The translations under genes and the position numbers were made by a program. Below the pieces are notes generated by a model. The model did not search any database and was not told the origin of the DNA. It worked only from the letters and a program-made list of their open reading frames with translations. From contig JAEPRB010000019.1 of the NCBI GenBank assembly GCA_016758965.1, forward strand, positions 124,001-188,000: a DNA stretch of 64,000 nt, in the 5' to 3' direction. Below are positions 10,902 through 24,902 of the stretch, in pieces; position 1 is the stretch's first letter, and each line of letters begins with the position of its first letter. This DNA comes from Circinella minor (lineage: Eukaryota; Mucoromycota; Mucoromycetes; Mucorales; Lichtheimiaceae).

Positions 10902-11927
10902 GCATAATCGTTTTAGCTGGTTGGATATAATAATGCAGAGGTACGTCTAACTCGAGTCACAAACCCATCAGGACAGTCGACATCAATCATGCAAACTTTT
11001 TCACCTGTTATCATTTAATAATAATGAATAATTTGAGTTTAGCACCTTTTCAAATATTTGCACATCCACCACACACACTGCCTTGATATTTACCATTGAT
11101 ACAATAGCCCGTAACACCTACATCATGAATCAAGGAAGGGGTATTGTCTACAATATCCATAAGCATGTCCTTCATAACATGTGTCATCTTGTGACAACTA
11201 TCTTGTTTGATCTGACATCCTTCCACCTATTTCCATACATCCCAATTCGATACCTCCTCCAACAAACACCGTGTCCATTTTTCGACCCATAGCTTCGCAT
11301 GTAATCTCATGGGTGCCATGATTTTTGGGTACTTCTATTTTCAGTAATAAAAGTGAAGCAGTCAATTTTTCTAGTACAAGTAAAATAGAAGAAGTCAATG
11401 TTTGAGTCCTTTTGGGCCTTATAGCTTTACTCTTATTCTTGTTATTTTTTGTTATTAAAATTTCAATATCATATAAAAATTTATAACTGATAATGTTGAC
11501 TAGAGTACGGGGTATTATTAAGCTGAATGAGGTGCATCACAGTACCCAAAAATAAACAAAAATCTAAAAAGAAAAAAAAAGGTACCTTCCTGCAGGCACT
11601 TTTGGGTAGTTTTTGGGTACTTCTGGGCTCGTTCAGTGGCGAAGTACCCAAAAACCCAAATAAGGAAGGTTTACTACCCAAAAATTTAGTGCACCCCCAT
11701 CTCATCAATACCAGAAAGTTTTCGTTTGTTGCTGTTTTCTGTAGCACTTGCATTGCTGGATTTTTCTTTTCTATTCAAATACTTAGTAACTTTGCTATAC
11801 CCCAATCGTTTGTAAATTATTATAGTTGTTAGTTACCCAATAGCCCAAATATCAGTTGCATTGTAGATTTTGTTCATAAAACCCCAAAGAAGATATTGTT
11901 GGTCACTTTCAAGATAGTTTGCCATGT
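10902..11927. other. Intergenic with scattered TACCCAAAA/TTTTGGGTA motifs
   Basis: No intact gene. The decamer TACCCAAAAA or its reverse complement occurs repeatedly between about 11320 and 11840, clustered at 11540-11690. Both orientations are present, so short stems can form. Frames here are open only because of this simple composition. Confidence 0.4.
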
Positions 11928-12595
11928 TCATGTTATTTTTTCTTTCAAGAAAACCAATGATTTTTCAATGATGGATGTGAACAACCACACGATTAACGCA
12001 TCATCTTCTGGGTCATAATTCAAAAGATTCATAATGGCAAAATCATAACTTGACGTGCGGTTTTCTGCAAGAGACGCAGATTTCAATTTCGCAGATTTCA
12101 CGAAAACTCCGAGAGAAAGTTCATTTTTGAAACCCCCTAATAGGTAATAAAAGGGGAGAGCCAGCATCTTCAATTTCGTCCAGCTCTTTATTCGTGAAAA
12201 CGCCCTGCCAGTTTTCATCGTCGATGTCTAAAATATGAGAATGGCAAGGACTACAGAAAACAATAGTGAGAAAAACCAGCTATTCTTCTCGTTGAACCCA
12301 ACCAACAAATTAACCAATTAACTATACTTACTGCTTGAAAATACATTCTTTGCCAAATTTTTCCATCTTAGTTTCTACAGCTTCAACTGGGTATTCTCCT
12401 TTGCTTGCCTTCAACGTCCAGAATCTGTCCTTATCCAAATTGATGCAAATACGCTCGAATTCTTTTTTTTTCAAGATCAGTTATTTCAGTTTTCAAACTT
12501 GAAGGTTTTCGGCGTGCAGGTGGACTGGTTTTTTCTTTAACTTTATTTTCTACAACCTTCCAAGAAGGAGGACCATTTATCGGCCCGGATACCAT
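11928..12595 (-). pseudogene. Decayed gene of unknown (possibly repeated) family
   Basis: From ATG 12595 a minus-strand frame reads MVSGPINGPPSWKVVENKVK, then passes a run of nine A (about 12462-12470) where one base too many breaks the frame. Beyond it the frame continues as EFERICINLDKDRFWTLKAS and FGKECIFKQ to a TAAGTA-type donor at ~12334. A second exon after TTCTGTAG (~12256) holds HILDIDDENWQGVFTNKELDEI and then breaks again (TGA near 12118), although NLLNYDPEDDALIVWLF is open downstream in another frame. Codon-like structure with at least two frameshifts points to a relic. It reminds me of hypothetical proteins repeated in Mucorales genomes (motif ILD.DD..W...FT..EL.EI), from memory only. 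Confidence 0.5.
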
Positions 12596-12746
12596 ATATG
12601 AGGCAAGAGAATTAATTGTTCACAATTAGTAAATGGCCCCAGTAGCGAAGCGAAAGAGAGATTATTCTATTGTAAAATGATGGTTATATTTTATATATGG
12701 ATTGGAACTTATAACTATTTGAAAAAATAATAATGATAATAGCTAG

Positions 12747-13527
12747 CTATTTGTTATACGTACTGTATATGCTTGAGATGCATTTTGCTGTCATTTCTGT
12801 CTCTACAATCGATTTTGCCACAGACATTATTGTACTTTGCTTTCTTGTTGTTTCCTTTACATTCAATGCTGTCACATATATATGGCACATGTCCTTAATT
12901 TTTTTATGGATGTCTTTAAGCAGATTATTATTGCTGCTGCTATTCGTAAACATTTGAAGTGCTATAATAGAATTTGGATCTGTTAACACTAAATTATGTT
13001 ACAACTACAATTAACACTTTTGGGGACGTACTTATCACTTCATATAAACTCGATTTCATAGCGCTGAATTTAATGGCAGTAGTTCGACTAATGGTTCGGT
13101 TTGTCGACAATGTTCTTGGAATCACTAACATCAATAGAATTTTCATCTCCACACGTAATTATGAACTCTCTATTATATAATGCTTTTGTTCCATTAGATT
13201 TTCTCCCGGCATTAGGATTTCTTCCTTCTGTTTTTTCTTCCACATTATTTATTATTAGAGTTATATTTCATTGTGATACTGTCGATGCAGTCCATGACAG
13301 CAATACCTTTTTTTTAGTATTGACGCTAATAATGCATGAACTTTCTTTTTCTCTTATGTTTTATGCTACGCGTACCTGTTTAAGTCTCAGCAACGCGTCA
13401 TAGTCAAAATTGATTGGCTGAATGCAAACGTCATAGTCTTTTTTTTATTGGTTTTCATTGCCTCATTCACTTTAGCCGTGCCTATTTATCTGCGTTTTTT
13501 ATCTTTTTTCCTCTTGATTTTTTATAA

Positions 13528-13562
<35 letters not shown>

Positions 13563-13876
13563 CTAATACTTACCATACAAACATTTAAACGTTTTGCCTC
13601 AATATCAATGTCGCGAATCCATACAGATTTCTTACTTTTAACTTCGTCAAGATCACCACACTCTTGGCTAAATTCAATAGCCAAATGGTCGACGACTTTC
13701 TGATACTCTACTTCCTGGTTCTCAGCTAATTTTTTTATATATTTGATGATAGCTATACAAATATATAGTGCGTATTGAATTAATATATTACGTTGTGCTA
13801 CTGTATCTGTCATTGGCTTCTGGTTGGGCATTGGTACGCTTTCAAAGGCTGTGTGTAAGAGTGAAATTTGTCCCAT
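12747..13876 (-). pseudogene. Decayed multi-exon gene, unknown family
   Basis: Minus-strand pieces in changing frames. The first is 13876-13575 (starts MGQISLLHTAFESVPMP, contains VDHLAIEFSQECGDL and VWIRDIDIEAKRL) and ends at a good GTAAGT donor. It is followed by a TA-dinucleotide tract (13531-13559). Next come NVEEKTEGRNPNAGRKS to a stop near 13095, then 12989-12747 (IKDMCHIYVTALNVKETTRK). Intervening stops and frame changes make an intact product impossible as read. Could be one gene with the 11928-12595 relic, since both lie on the same strand in tandem. Confidence 0.45.
13531..13559. repeat. TA dinucleotide microsatellite
   Basis: About 14 uninterrupted TA units, located within the putative first intron of the decayed minus-strand gene. 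Confidence 0.9.
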
Positions 13877-14263
13877 ATAAATGCTTTTATGGTTTCAATG
13901 GAGGTATTTAATAGTTAGTATGTAACTTATTAAACGTTTGATACTTTCCCGAATTTCAATGCAATAGATACAATAAACTTATTGTTAAAATTGAATAAAT
14001 GTCTCGGTTACAATGAAAAAGAAATGTGTTGGTCACAGGAAAAGAAAGGAAAATCACAATAGCTTTATCCAGCATGGATGATTATATGAATGGGGCTTCT
14101 GAGCCAATAAGAAATTAGTTCATTGAACGGCCAATCAAAAATAGTATCGAAAAGCTTGCTATTTTACATTTTAAGTTTAGCAGTGGGGCCCTGTGAGCAT
14201 AACCTGTTACTTAAACGTTCTTGACCGTTACATTCAAATACAACATTCAGTGAATTAACTCAC

Positions 14264-14929
14264 GATGCCAAAACCAAAAAAAAAAAAAATACTAAATCCC
14301 AAATGAAAAAGCAATCAGCAGCTCTCAATAACAGCAAAAGTGGTAGACAAACTACTCCATCTTTTGCTCGTGATAATAATAAAGCTATTAATAATAACAC
14401 AGAGACGGCTCTAACTCTGTCTAAGAATAAAAAGGAGAAGCCATTATAAAGTTCTGTTATTACCGGCATAAAATTATCATCTGGGACAGTTGACTACAGT
14501 GTAACACCAACGGCACCATCAACATCATTATTAGTAGTTAATATTAATACTGATACAGTATCAACACACCTTCTTTCAACTATTCGAAGTTTTACTGCTG
14601 TAGACGCTGCAACAAATACTGACGAAGAACACAAAAATAATGAAGTATCCGTTAAAGAAATGCTTTCTTCTTTATCTCTTAAAAATGACGACGATGGTAA
14701 TAATACATGCAACCAACAAAATAATGATGTTATTGACAATATTGACGATGTTGAAGAAGTTACGTGTGGAGATGATGCTGACGGCTTTAAACTCGACTTT
14801 GTATTATCAAAGAATAAAAAGAAAGATAAAAATCCAACCAACAAGCTAGCCATCCATGCGAATCAAACGGGAGTAACTCAATCAATGATTCAATCTAAAA
14901 TCAAGCGGCTAAAAATAAAGGCTATTTGA
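14264..14929 (+). pseudogene. Lys/Asn/Ser-rich ORF broken by one stop
   Basis: From ATG 14264 a 222-codon frame runs to TGA 14927-14929 with a single in-frame TAA at 14447-14449. The first part is Lys/Gln/Ser/Asn-rich. After the stop come a Thr/Ser-rich stretch, EVSVKEMLSSLSLKNDDD, an acidic NDVIDNIDDVEEVTCGDDAD segment and a basic end (KIKRLKIKAI). It could be a gene disrupted by one nonsense change, or the N-terminal disordered part of a transposon-encoded protein. No domain recognised. Confidence 0.4.
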
Positions 14930-15284
14930 AAACTTAAAGAATATCTTGTAAAAGCCGTATACTTTGATGGGTAAATAGGTTCAAATAATTTTAAGTTACT
15001 ATATAAAGTATTTTCAAGAAGATATTATGAATACTATTATATTTAGGTATTATATGTACTGTATCTATTTTTTTAACTTCTCGAGAATCAAATGTATCAA
15101 ATGTATCGATAGTTAGTTCAGTACTACAGAATTATTATTTGATTCTTTAGATGATTGAAGTTCTACAATTGTTGATGGTAAATACTTTTCTTTATAAAAC
15201 ACCTGAGCATTTACGAAGCGACTATACTGATTAGAAAGATTTCCAAAATAGCATTATAGGTAATCAACATAAAAAAATTAGAAA

Positions 15285-15547
15285 GATTCACTCCACTTAT
15301 TACAAGAACAAGATCTTGGATCATCAAATCGAAAACTTCCTGTACCTGAAGCCAAAATTCCTAAAGCTTTAGAACTATCTCGTTTAAAAGAGAGCCGTAA
15401 TATAATCATAAATCAGGAACCTATATTCACAGCCACATATGCCGCGCATACATATGCATCTGTAATTATACCAGTAAATTCACATAACAATCCCATACTA
15501 ACAAATAGCTTGCAAGACACTAGGATAATCACCAAGAACATCATCTA
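15285..15547 (+). pseudogene. Coding remnant downstream of 14264 ORF
   Basis: An open plus-strand frame without a start codon reads LHLLQEQDLGSSNRKLPVP and EAKIPKALELSRLKESRN and ends at TAG about 15545. Charged, proline-containing, protein-like. It lies 350 bases after the preceding broken ORF and may belong to the same dead element. Confidence 0.3.
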
Positions 15548-15559
15548 GCAACATTGAAC

Positions 15560-16154
15560 ATAACAATAACCGTCTATCCAACATAATATTTCTTCTTCAA
15601 CAATATTTACTACGACAGATTTTCAAATCTTGTACAATTTGTAAAAGTGTTACATGCAGAGGCAAAACAAGAAAGTAGAAATGCCGTGAATAGATAGAAA
15701 TAACTAGTTATTCAATTATTATACATTATTCTCATATATTTTTATTCTATCACGTAAACAATCATTTAGAATATAAACTTTCAAATTAATCTGATCATAA
15801 AATAAGTAAATATTCTTCTTCTGATTCTTGCTTATGCTTCGCTTCGAGCTATTTTTCATTGTTTTTTTTACCCCCCCATCCATATTACCGCGCCCAATTT
15901 GGAAATTTGACTTCCAAAGCTGTACAAGTTTCCTCTCTCCCCCTCTTTATATAGCAATGATAATAATAATAGCCTTGAGCCCACACCCCCTATTCCACAA
16001 TAACTCTTTTTTTTAGCTGACCCCTTTTTTTCTTATTTCTTTCCCACTTTTTTCTCCTTCATTCCCATTCATTCATTCACTCTACTCACAATTCTTTTTC
16101 TCCTCTCTTTTTTGACGACGACAAACAATAAAATAAATCTTGTTTTTATAAATA
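15560..16154. promoter_or_regulatory. Upstream region of the G-beta gene
   Basis: Intergenic. From about 16005 to 16135 the plus strand is strongly C/T-rich (CCCCTTTTTTTC, TTCATTCATTCACTC, CTCCTCTCTTTTTT) and is followed by ACAAACAATAAAATAAATC just before the ATG. This is the same layout as in front of the SR gene and is likely the core promoter plus 5' UTR. Confidence 0.5.
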
Positions 16155-17663
16155 ATGAATGGTGATAGTGAAATTGCAGGGAAAATAGCAGCGGCGAGAA
16201 GAGAAGCTGAAGCACTAAAAGAACGTATTAAACAAAGAAAAGATGCTTTAGGTGATAGTACACGTATGTAATAAAAAAATTGATATTATACATATATTGA
16301 GAGAGAAAGAGAAAGAGAAAGAGAAATACATACATACATACATTTTTATTTATACACAATAATCAAACTATTAATAACATAAAAATAATAAATAGTACAA
16401 GAAATGGCTAGAGAAGTTGACACGTTGCCACGTATTGTTATGAAAGCACGTAGAACTTTAAAAGGTCATTTAGCCAAAATATATGCTATGCATTGGGCAA
16501 CTGATAAAAAGCATCTTGTATCTGCTTCACAAGATGGTAAATTAATTGTATGGGATGGTTATTCTACTAATAAAGTTCATGCTATCCCATTACGTTCTTC
16601 TTGGGTTATGACATGTGCTTATTCACCTTCAGGTAACTTTGTTGCTTGTGGTGGTTTGGATAATATTTGTTCAATTTATTATTTAAGAACACGCGATGGT
16701 CCTGTTCGACCAGCTCGCGAATTATCGGCCCATACAGGTAAAATGTTTTTTTTTGTCGCGGAAGAAGATTATAGGTGGATGAATGGTTACTACGGAGAAA
16801 GAAAGAAGAGAGAGAGTGGGGGCTAGTTAGTTGCTAAGCAATAAAAATTACCTTTTTAGGCTATTTGAGTTGTTGTCGGTTTATAAATGATCGTCAGATT
16901 CTTACGGCATCAGGAGATTGTACAATTTGTCTGTGGGATATTGACGCAGGCGTCAAGGTTGAAGATTTTGCAGATCATACTGGTGATGTAATGAGGTATA
17001 TATATATATAATTTTTGTTTCGTTTTACCTTAATTAATAAATAATATATATAAAATATGGCATCATTAAACTTCCCTAATTCTTGGGAATATATATTTAT
17101 AGTTTATCCCTTGGACCTAATCCAAATGTTTTTATTACTGGGGCTTGTGATACTACAGCCAAAGTATGGGATATTCGAACTAAGCGTTGTGTACAAACAT
17201 TTGTGGGTCATGAATCTGATGTAAATGCTGTTCAATTTTTCCCGAATGGAGATGCCTTTGTTAGTGGTTCAGATGATGCTAGTTGTCGACTTTTTGATTT
17301 ACGTGCTGATACAGAACTTTGTACTTATTCACATGAATCTATTTTATGTGGTATTACTTCTGTTGGGTTTTCTGTCTCAGGTCGTCTTTTATTTGGTGGT
17401 TATGATGATTATAATTGTCATATTTGGGATACATTAAAAGGTGAACGTGTAGGTGTTTTATCTGCTCATGAAAATCGTGTTTCTTGTTTGGGTGTGGCTA
17501 CAGATGGTATGGCTCTTTGTACCGGAAGTTGGGATTCTACTTTAAAGGTAAACTTATTTACGTATCTATATATATATCTTTTTCTATCTCTCTTTCCGTT
17601 TATATCACAATATTCTTTTTTTAATATTTTTCTAAAATAAAAAAAAAATAGGTTTGGGCGTAA
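16155..17663 (+). CDS. Heterotrimeric G-protein beta subunit
   Basis: Beta subunit of a heterotrimeric G protein; pairs with gamma, binds G-alpha at the plasma membrane and passes on receptor signals (in fungi typically mating, growth and cAMP/MAPK responses). Exons 16155-16263, 16396-16737, 16860-16995, 17103-17547 and 17652-17663 total 1044 nt, 347 aa, the usual family length. Seen: an N-terminal charged helix ([20 protein letters not shown]) for the coiled coil with gamma; [16 protein letters not shown] opening the WD40 propeller; repeated GH...WD units such as [43 protein letters not shown]; and the typical end [11 protein letters not shown]. The last exon is only 12 nt including the stop. 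Fungi of this group often have several G-beta genes, so the exact paralogue is unknown. Confidence 0.95.
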
Positions 17664-18155
17664 TTTTTATATCATGTTCGATCAAGCAACAATAATCACC
17701 GTTAGTTTTATTATTATATCTTTTTATCATTCTTACTTCTTTCATATTCTCCCCCACTTGTACTCAATCTATTACGTATATCGAGTAATGCAACTATCAC
17801 AGCAACAATAGCAAGAGTAATTGTAATTGTTTATTCTTTTTTCTTTTTTTTATATATGTATCGCCTTAACATTTTTTAGTATTTATTTTTCTTCATCATT
17901 TTATTATTACTCTTTTGTTCTTTTTTTCTAAAAAGAAACTTTGATAAGCTATTTTTCTTTTGTGTTCTACTTCTCCTTACTTTTTTTTTCAATTCATTTT
18001 AGTTAGCTTTCTGACAAATTACACACACATATGCACTCATTATCATTTATTTAATATAATACTTATATTCATTCCCAAGTCATAATCTATCAAATTATTA
18101 TTATTATTATTTTATTTATCATAAAAAGAAAAGAGGGAAAAGAATAATCAAGTTC

Positions 18156-18195
<40 letters not shown>

Positions 18196-19040
18196 GATTA
18201 ACATATAAATATTATAATAATATAGTACGTACTTGCAGAAAAGTATGGCTGAAAAAAAAAATAGATTGTGTGTTATGTGCATGTATAATTTTACGCACGT
18301 TTATTCGTCCATATACAATAAATTTATTTTATAACCATCGGCAACAAAAGCGAGGGAAAGAGAAAAATAATTTTCTAGTGATTTTATGTTTTATATATAT
18401 AATATTGTGTACAGAATTATACAAAACATCTTTATAATAATAAAACACTTCACTACAATTTGTTTTATATAACTATTACTATTATAAAGTAACATCTGAT
18501 GTATAAATCCTTTGTTTCGGGGGGTGGGAGGGTTAAGTAAAAGAAGGATAAAGTTTGAAGTGTGTTTAAAAACAAAATAACTATAGAAAGTGATTTCTGA
18601 ACATCAAAAAAGAACGCATATGGGAGAAAGAAAGGAGGTGTGGAGAAAAAAAAATAGGAATGAAGGGTAAAGAAGGGGGAGAAGAGGAGTAGAATTATTG
18701 AATACATATAATGTACGTGTGTAATGATCTGAACTACATCCAAATAAATAAAATAAAAAGCAGCAGGCTCCGCGCATGAAATATAGTTAGTTTTCAGGTT
18801 CTGGAACGTAAAATGTTATTTTGTAACATACATAACAGACAACTCGCATGAAAAAAATAAAAAAAAAATTATATATAAAGGTCAACTGGATAATTTGAAG
18901 ATAAATTTTACTCTTTTCTTTTTTATATATTTTTTACTAAAATCCTTCTTGACCTCTTTTTTGAAACAAAAAACAAAAACAAAAACAAAAATCATACGTA
19001 TTTAATCCATCTATTCATATAATAAATAAATAATATTATA
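17664..19040. other. 3' flank and intergenic
   Basis: T-rich 3' UTR-like sequence, then AT-rich DNA with a 32-base A run at 18160-18191. No gene supported. AACAAAAACAAAAACAAAA at ~18966-18990 is a short simple repeat ahead of the next ORF. Confidence 0.4.
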
Positions 19041-19508
19041 ATGATGCTTGCTACCCACTCACCATTATTCGCCACTGAAATTTATCCTCATTCTTCACCA
19101 GTTACAATGACATCGAAGAATGATTTTGTTATTGATGACTTTTATTATACTTTACAATCAATACTTGATGAAGACCATCATATTCATCATCAACAAAAGC
19201 AACAACAGCAACAACAGCAAAATGATATCATTGCTTATTCAATCGATAAATCTCCGGTGTGGCACAATCGAGGGGTTAATTGTACCACATCCATCAACGA
19301 CGAGACTCGTATTAACTCCTGTAATGACGACAAAAATAAGCAAGTCTCCTGGAATAAGGGATTTGCAAACAGTGGAACCAAAACAAATTTATGGTCAACA
19401 TCTAGTAGTAATAATAATAATGATAATAATACTATGGTAGCTAACTATAATGGCCGAAGGAGATCCAGTATTCAGTCATTATCAACTATTAAAGAAGAAG
19501 AAGAATAG
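19041..19508 (+). CDS. Unknown Q/N/H-rich 155-aa protein
   Basis: Single-exon frame from ATG 19041 to TAG 19506-19508. The product is low-complexity: an N-terminal MMLATHSPLFATEIYPHSSP, a short ordered-looking VIDDFYYTLQSILDEDHH, a His/Gln tract of about eight Gln, a middle with GVNCTTSIND, an N/S-rich run, and a basic RRRSSIQSLSTIKEEEE end where RRRSSI is a possible PKA-type site. It lies tail to tail with the PRP4 kinase gene, 136 bases apart. No family recognised. Length without stops in AT-rich DNA and a clean start context support a real, probably disordered, regulatory protein; a second ATG 69 nt downstream is possible. Confidence 0.55.
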   Translation: MMLATHSPLFATEIYPHSSPVTMTSKNDFVIDDFYYTLQSILDEDHHIHHQQKQQQQQQQNDIIAYSIDKSPVWHNRGVNCTTSINDETRINSCNDDKNKQVSWNKGFANSGTKTNLWSTSSSNNNNDNNTMVANYNGRRRSSIQSLSTIKEEEE

Positions 19509-19644
19509 TTTTTCTCCCTTTTGATATATATATGTTTTATTCTCATCCTTCTTTTTTACCATTATACCTAACCCATTGATTCAATCCATATTTTAAATAA
19601 AAAAAAAAAAGAAGAAAAAATCATCAATTTATTTATTCAGTTTT

Positions 19645-23209
<3,565 letters not shown>

Positions 23210-23779
23210 TTTTATATATATATAAAAAAAAAAGATATAGCGGTTTTTTTTTTGGTTTTGTTTAAAAAAAATAGATGAGAAAACAATTGAATATTATATT
23301 ATTATGTGCTTTTTTTTTAATCTTCTTTGGGTTGTTATTTAAAGAAAAAAAAACCTCTTTTTTTTTTGTGATTCGAAAGAGAAATTGGATTTAGGGAAGC
23401 TTTTTTCTTTCTTTCTTTCTTTTTATTTTTTTGTTCTTCTAAAAAAAAAACAAAAAACAAAAAAAAAAAGAGTTGTAAAGATAAAAAGAACACTATCGAA
23501 AACTGCGAAACTCTTTTACCACCTCCTCAAAAGTACTATAGCGGACTTTTTTTTAATAAAAGAAAGGGTTATAGTTATTTAATCCATTGCCTAGTATTAA
23601 AACAAACTAAACCAAGATAAATGGATAAACTCTTTTTTATGATTTGAATAAAATACACAGACCAATTGCATGCATGATTATGAATATTTTTATATAATAA
23701 AGTGAAGTAAGAATAAGGGAATATAGCACAGCTAAACCATGCAATGTTTATTTTTATGGACAGAAAATAACATTATGCT
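23210..23779. other. Upstream of PRP4K, shared intergenic
   Basis: T/A-rich promoter-side DNA of the minus-strand kinase gene, then the 3' side of the dead thaumatin copy. No gene seen. Confidence 0.4.
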
Positions 23780-24437
23780 TAGTAGCTTCACTACGTAGCT
23801 TTACAACCATAAGTACTACAACCATAAGTGCCCCTAACATCATCGTAAGCATAACTGTACGTAAGCTTCAGAACAACCTTGCTTGGAATTGTTAGCATAT
23901 TGACTAGCCTTGTTTGGGATCATTGAAAGCACCAGTACAGCAGTATTCATCTATTTTACAGGCAGCACAAACACCCTTTTCAGTTTGTAATTCCTTAGAA
24001 TAGGATGGAAGAGTAGAACAAGTAGGGACACCACAAGCGTATCCAGAACCAGATTTTCTCTCAGGTTTAATGCTCATAGGTAAATTAAAACCATTGACAA
24101 ATAAAATATCATAAAAGTCACTGCCTTTGTAGCCTTTAAATAAGAATTCAGCAAGAGAGACAGCAGAACCACATTGATCACAATTGGATTCACCATTACG
24201 ACAACCCCAGAAACCGCCAGCCCAGTCAGATTCAACACGGGAATCAGCAGAAGAGCCAGCGGAAAGGTCTTTAGATGATTTTTCACCACCTTGACCATTG
24301 GTAAGTTTGTAGATATGAACATCCCTGTACAGCTGTTTTTAGATAGTAATAGTGACATCATTTGAAGAGGAAGTAGGACCACCCAAGCTAACGCCAGCAA
24401 TAGTAAGGACAGAGAGAGTTATAATAATGTTCAACAT
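23780..24437 (-). pseudogene. Thaumatin-like protein pseudogene
   Basis: This is a second copy of the intact gene at 27606-28274, on the opposite strand. It starts like the intact gene (MLNIIITLSVLTIAGVSLGG, ATG 24437 or the adjacent one at 24440). An extra base then turns the stretch after DVTITI into TAA at 24341-24339. Downstream, recognisable segments survive in shifted frames: GFWGCRNGESNCDQ, AEFLFKGYKGSDFYD, NGFNLPMSIK, YACGVPTCSTLPS. A further small deletion near 23900 gives another stop (AAGGCTAG), and several Cys codons are lost. Clearly inactive as read. Confidence 0.9.
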
Positions 24438-24440
24438 CAT

Positions 24441-24902
24441 TATTATAATTTGAAGGAATGGGTTATTAGATATAATGATAACTCCTTTTCCTACATGATG
24501 GTTATTATCGATAACAACGTACCTGAACAACGTTGTGCTGAACGAATCATAAAAGCCAAAGAAAGGTAGAAACTTACATCCCACAAACACACACTCTCTC
24601 TTTTGGTTTTCTAAATTTACAAAATACAAATTACACTGTTTTACATAGTTTTTGTAAATGAAAGAATTGTCTTTTATCGGGTTGGTTTAAATATGTATAA
24701 CGATATATGCTTGTTAAGAATTGAAACTTTCCATAAAAAAAGATACAAGATAGGTTTAATTATCTCAATATACTCTTTATTGTTACAAAGATATCTTTTA
24801 ATTATTTTTACACCACCAATTCAAACCACAAAGTGGAAAAGATAAGTAAATTATCCTTCTAGTTATGTTAAAAATAACTATCATTTTCTATTATTTTATT
24901 TC
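24441..24902. other. Intergenic between thaumatin pseudogene and ene-reductase 1
   Basis: AT-rich, holding the former upstream side of the dead thaumatin copy and the 3' flank of the ene-reductase. No gene seen. Confidence 0.4.
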
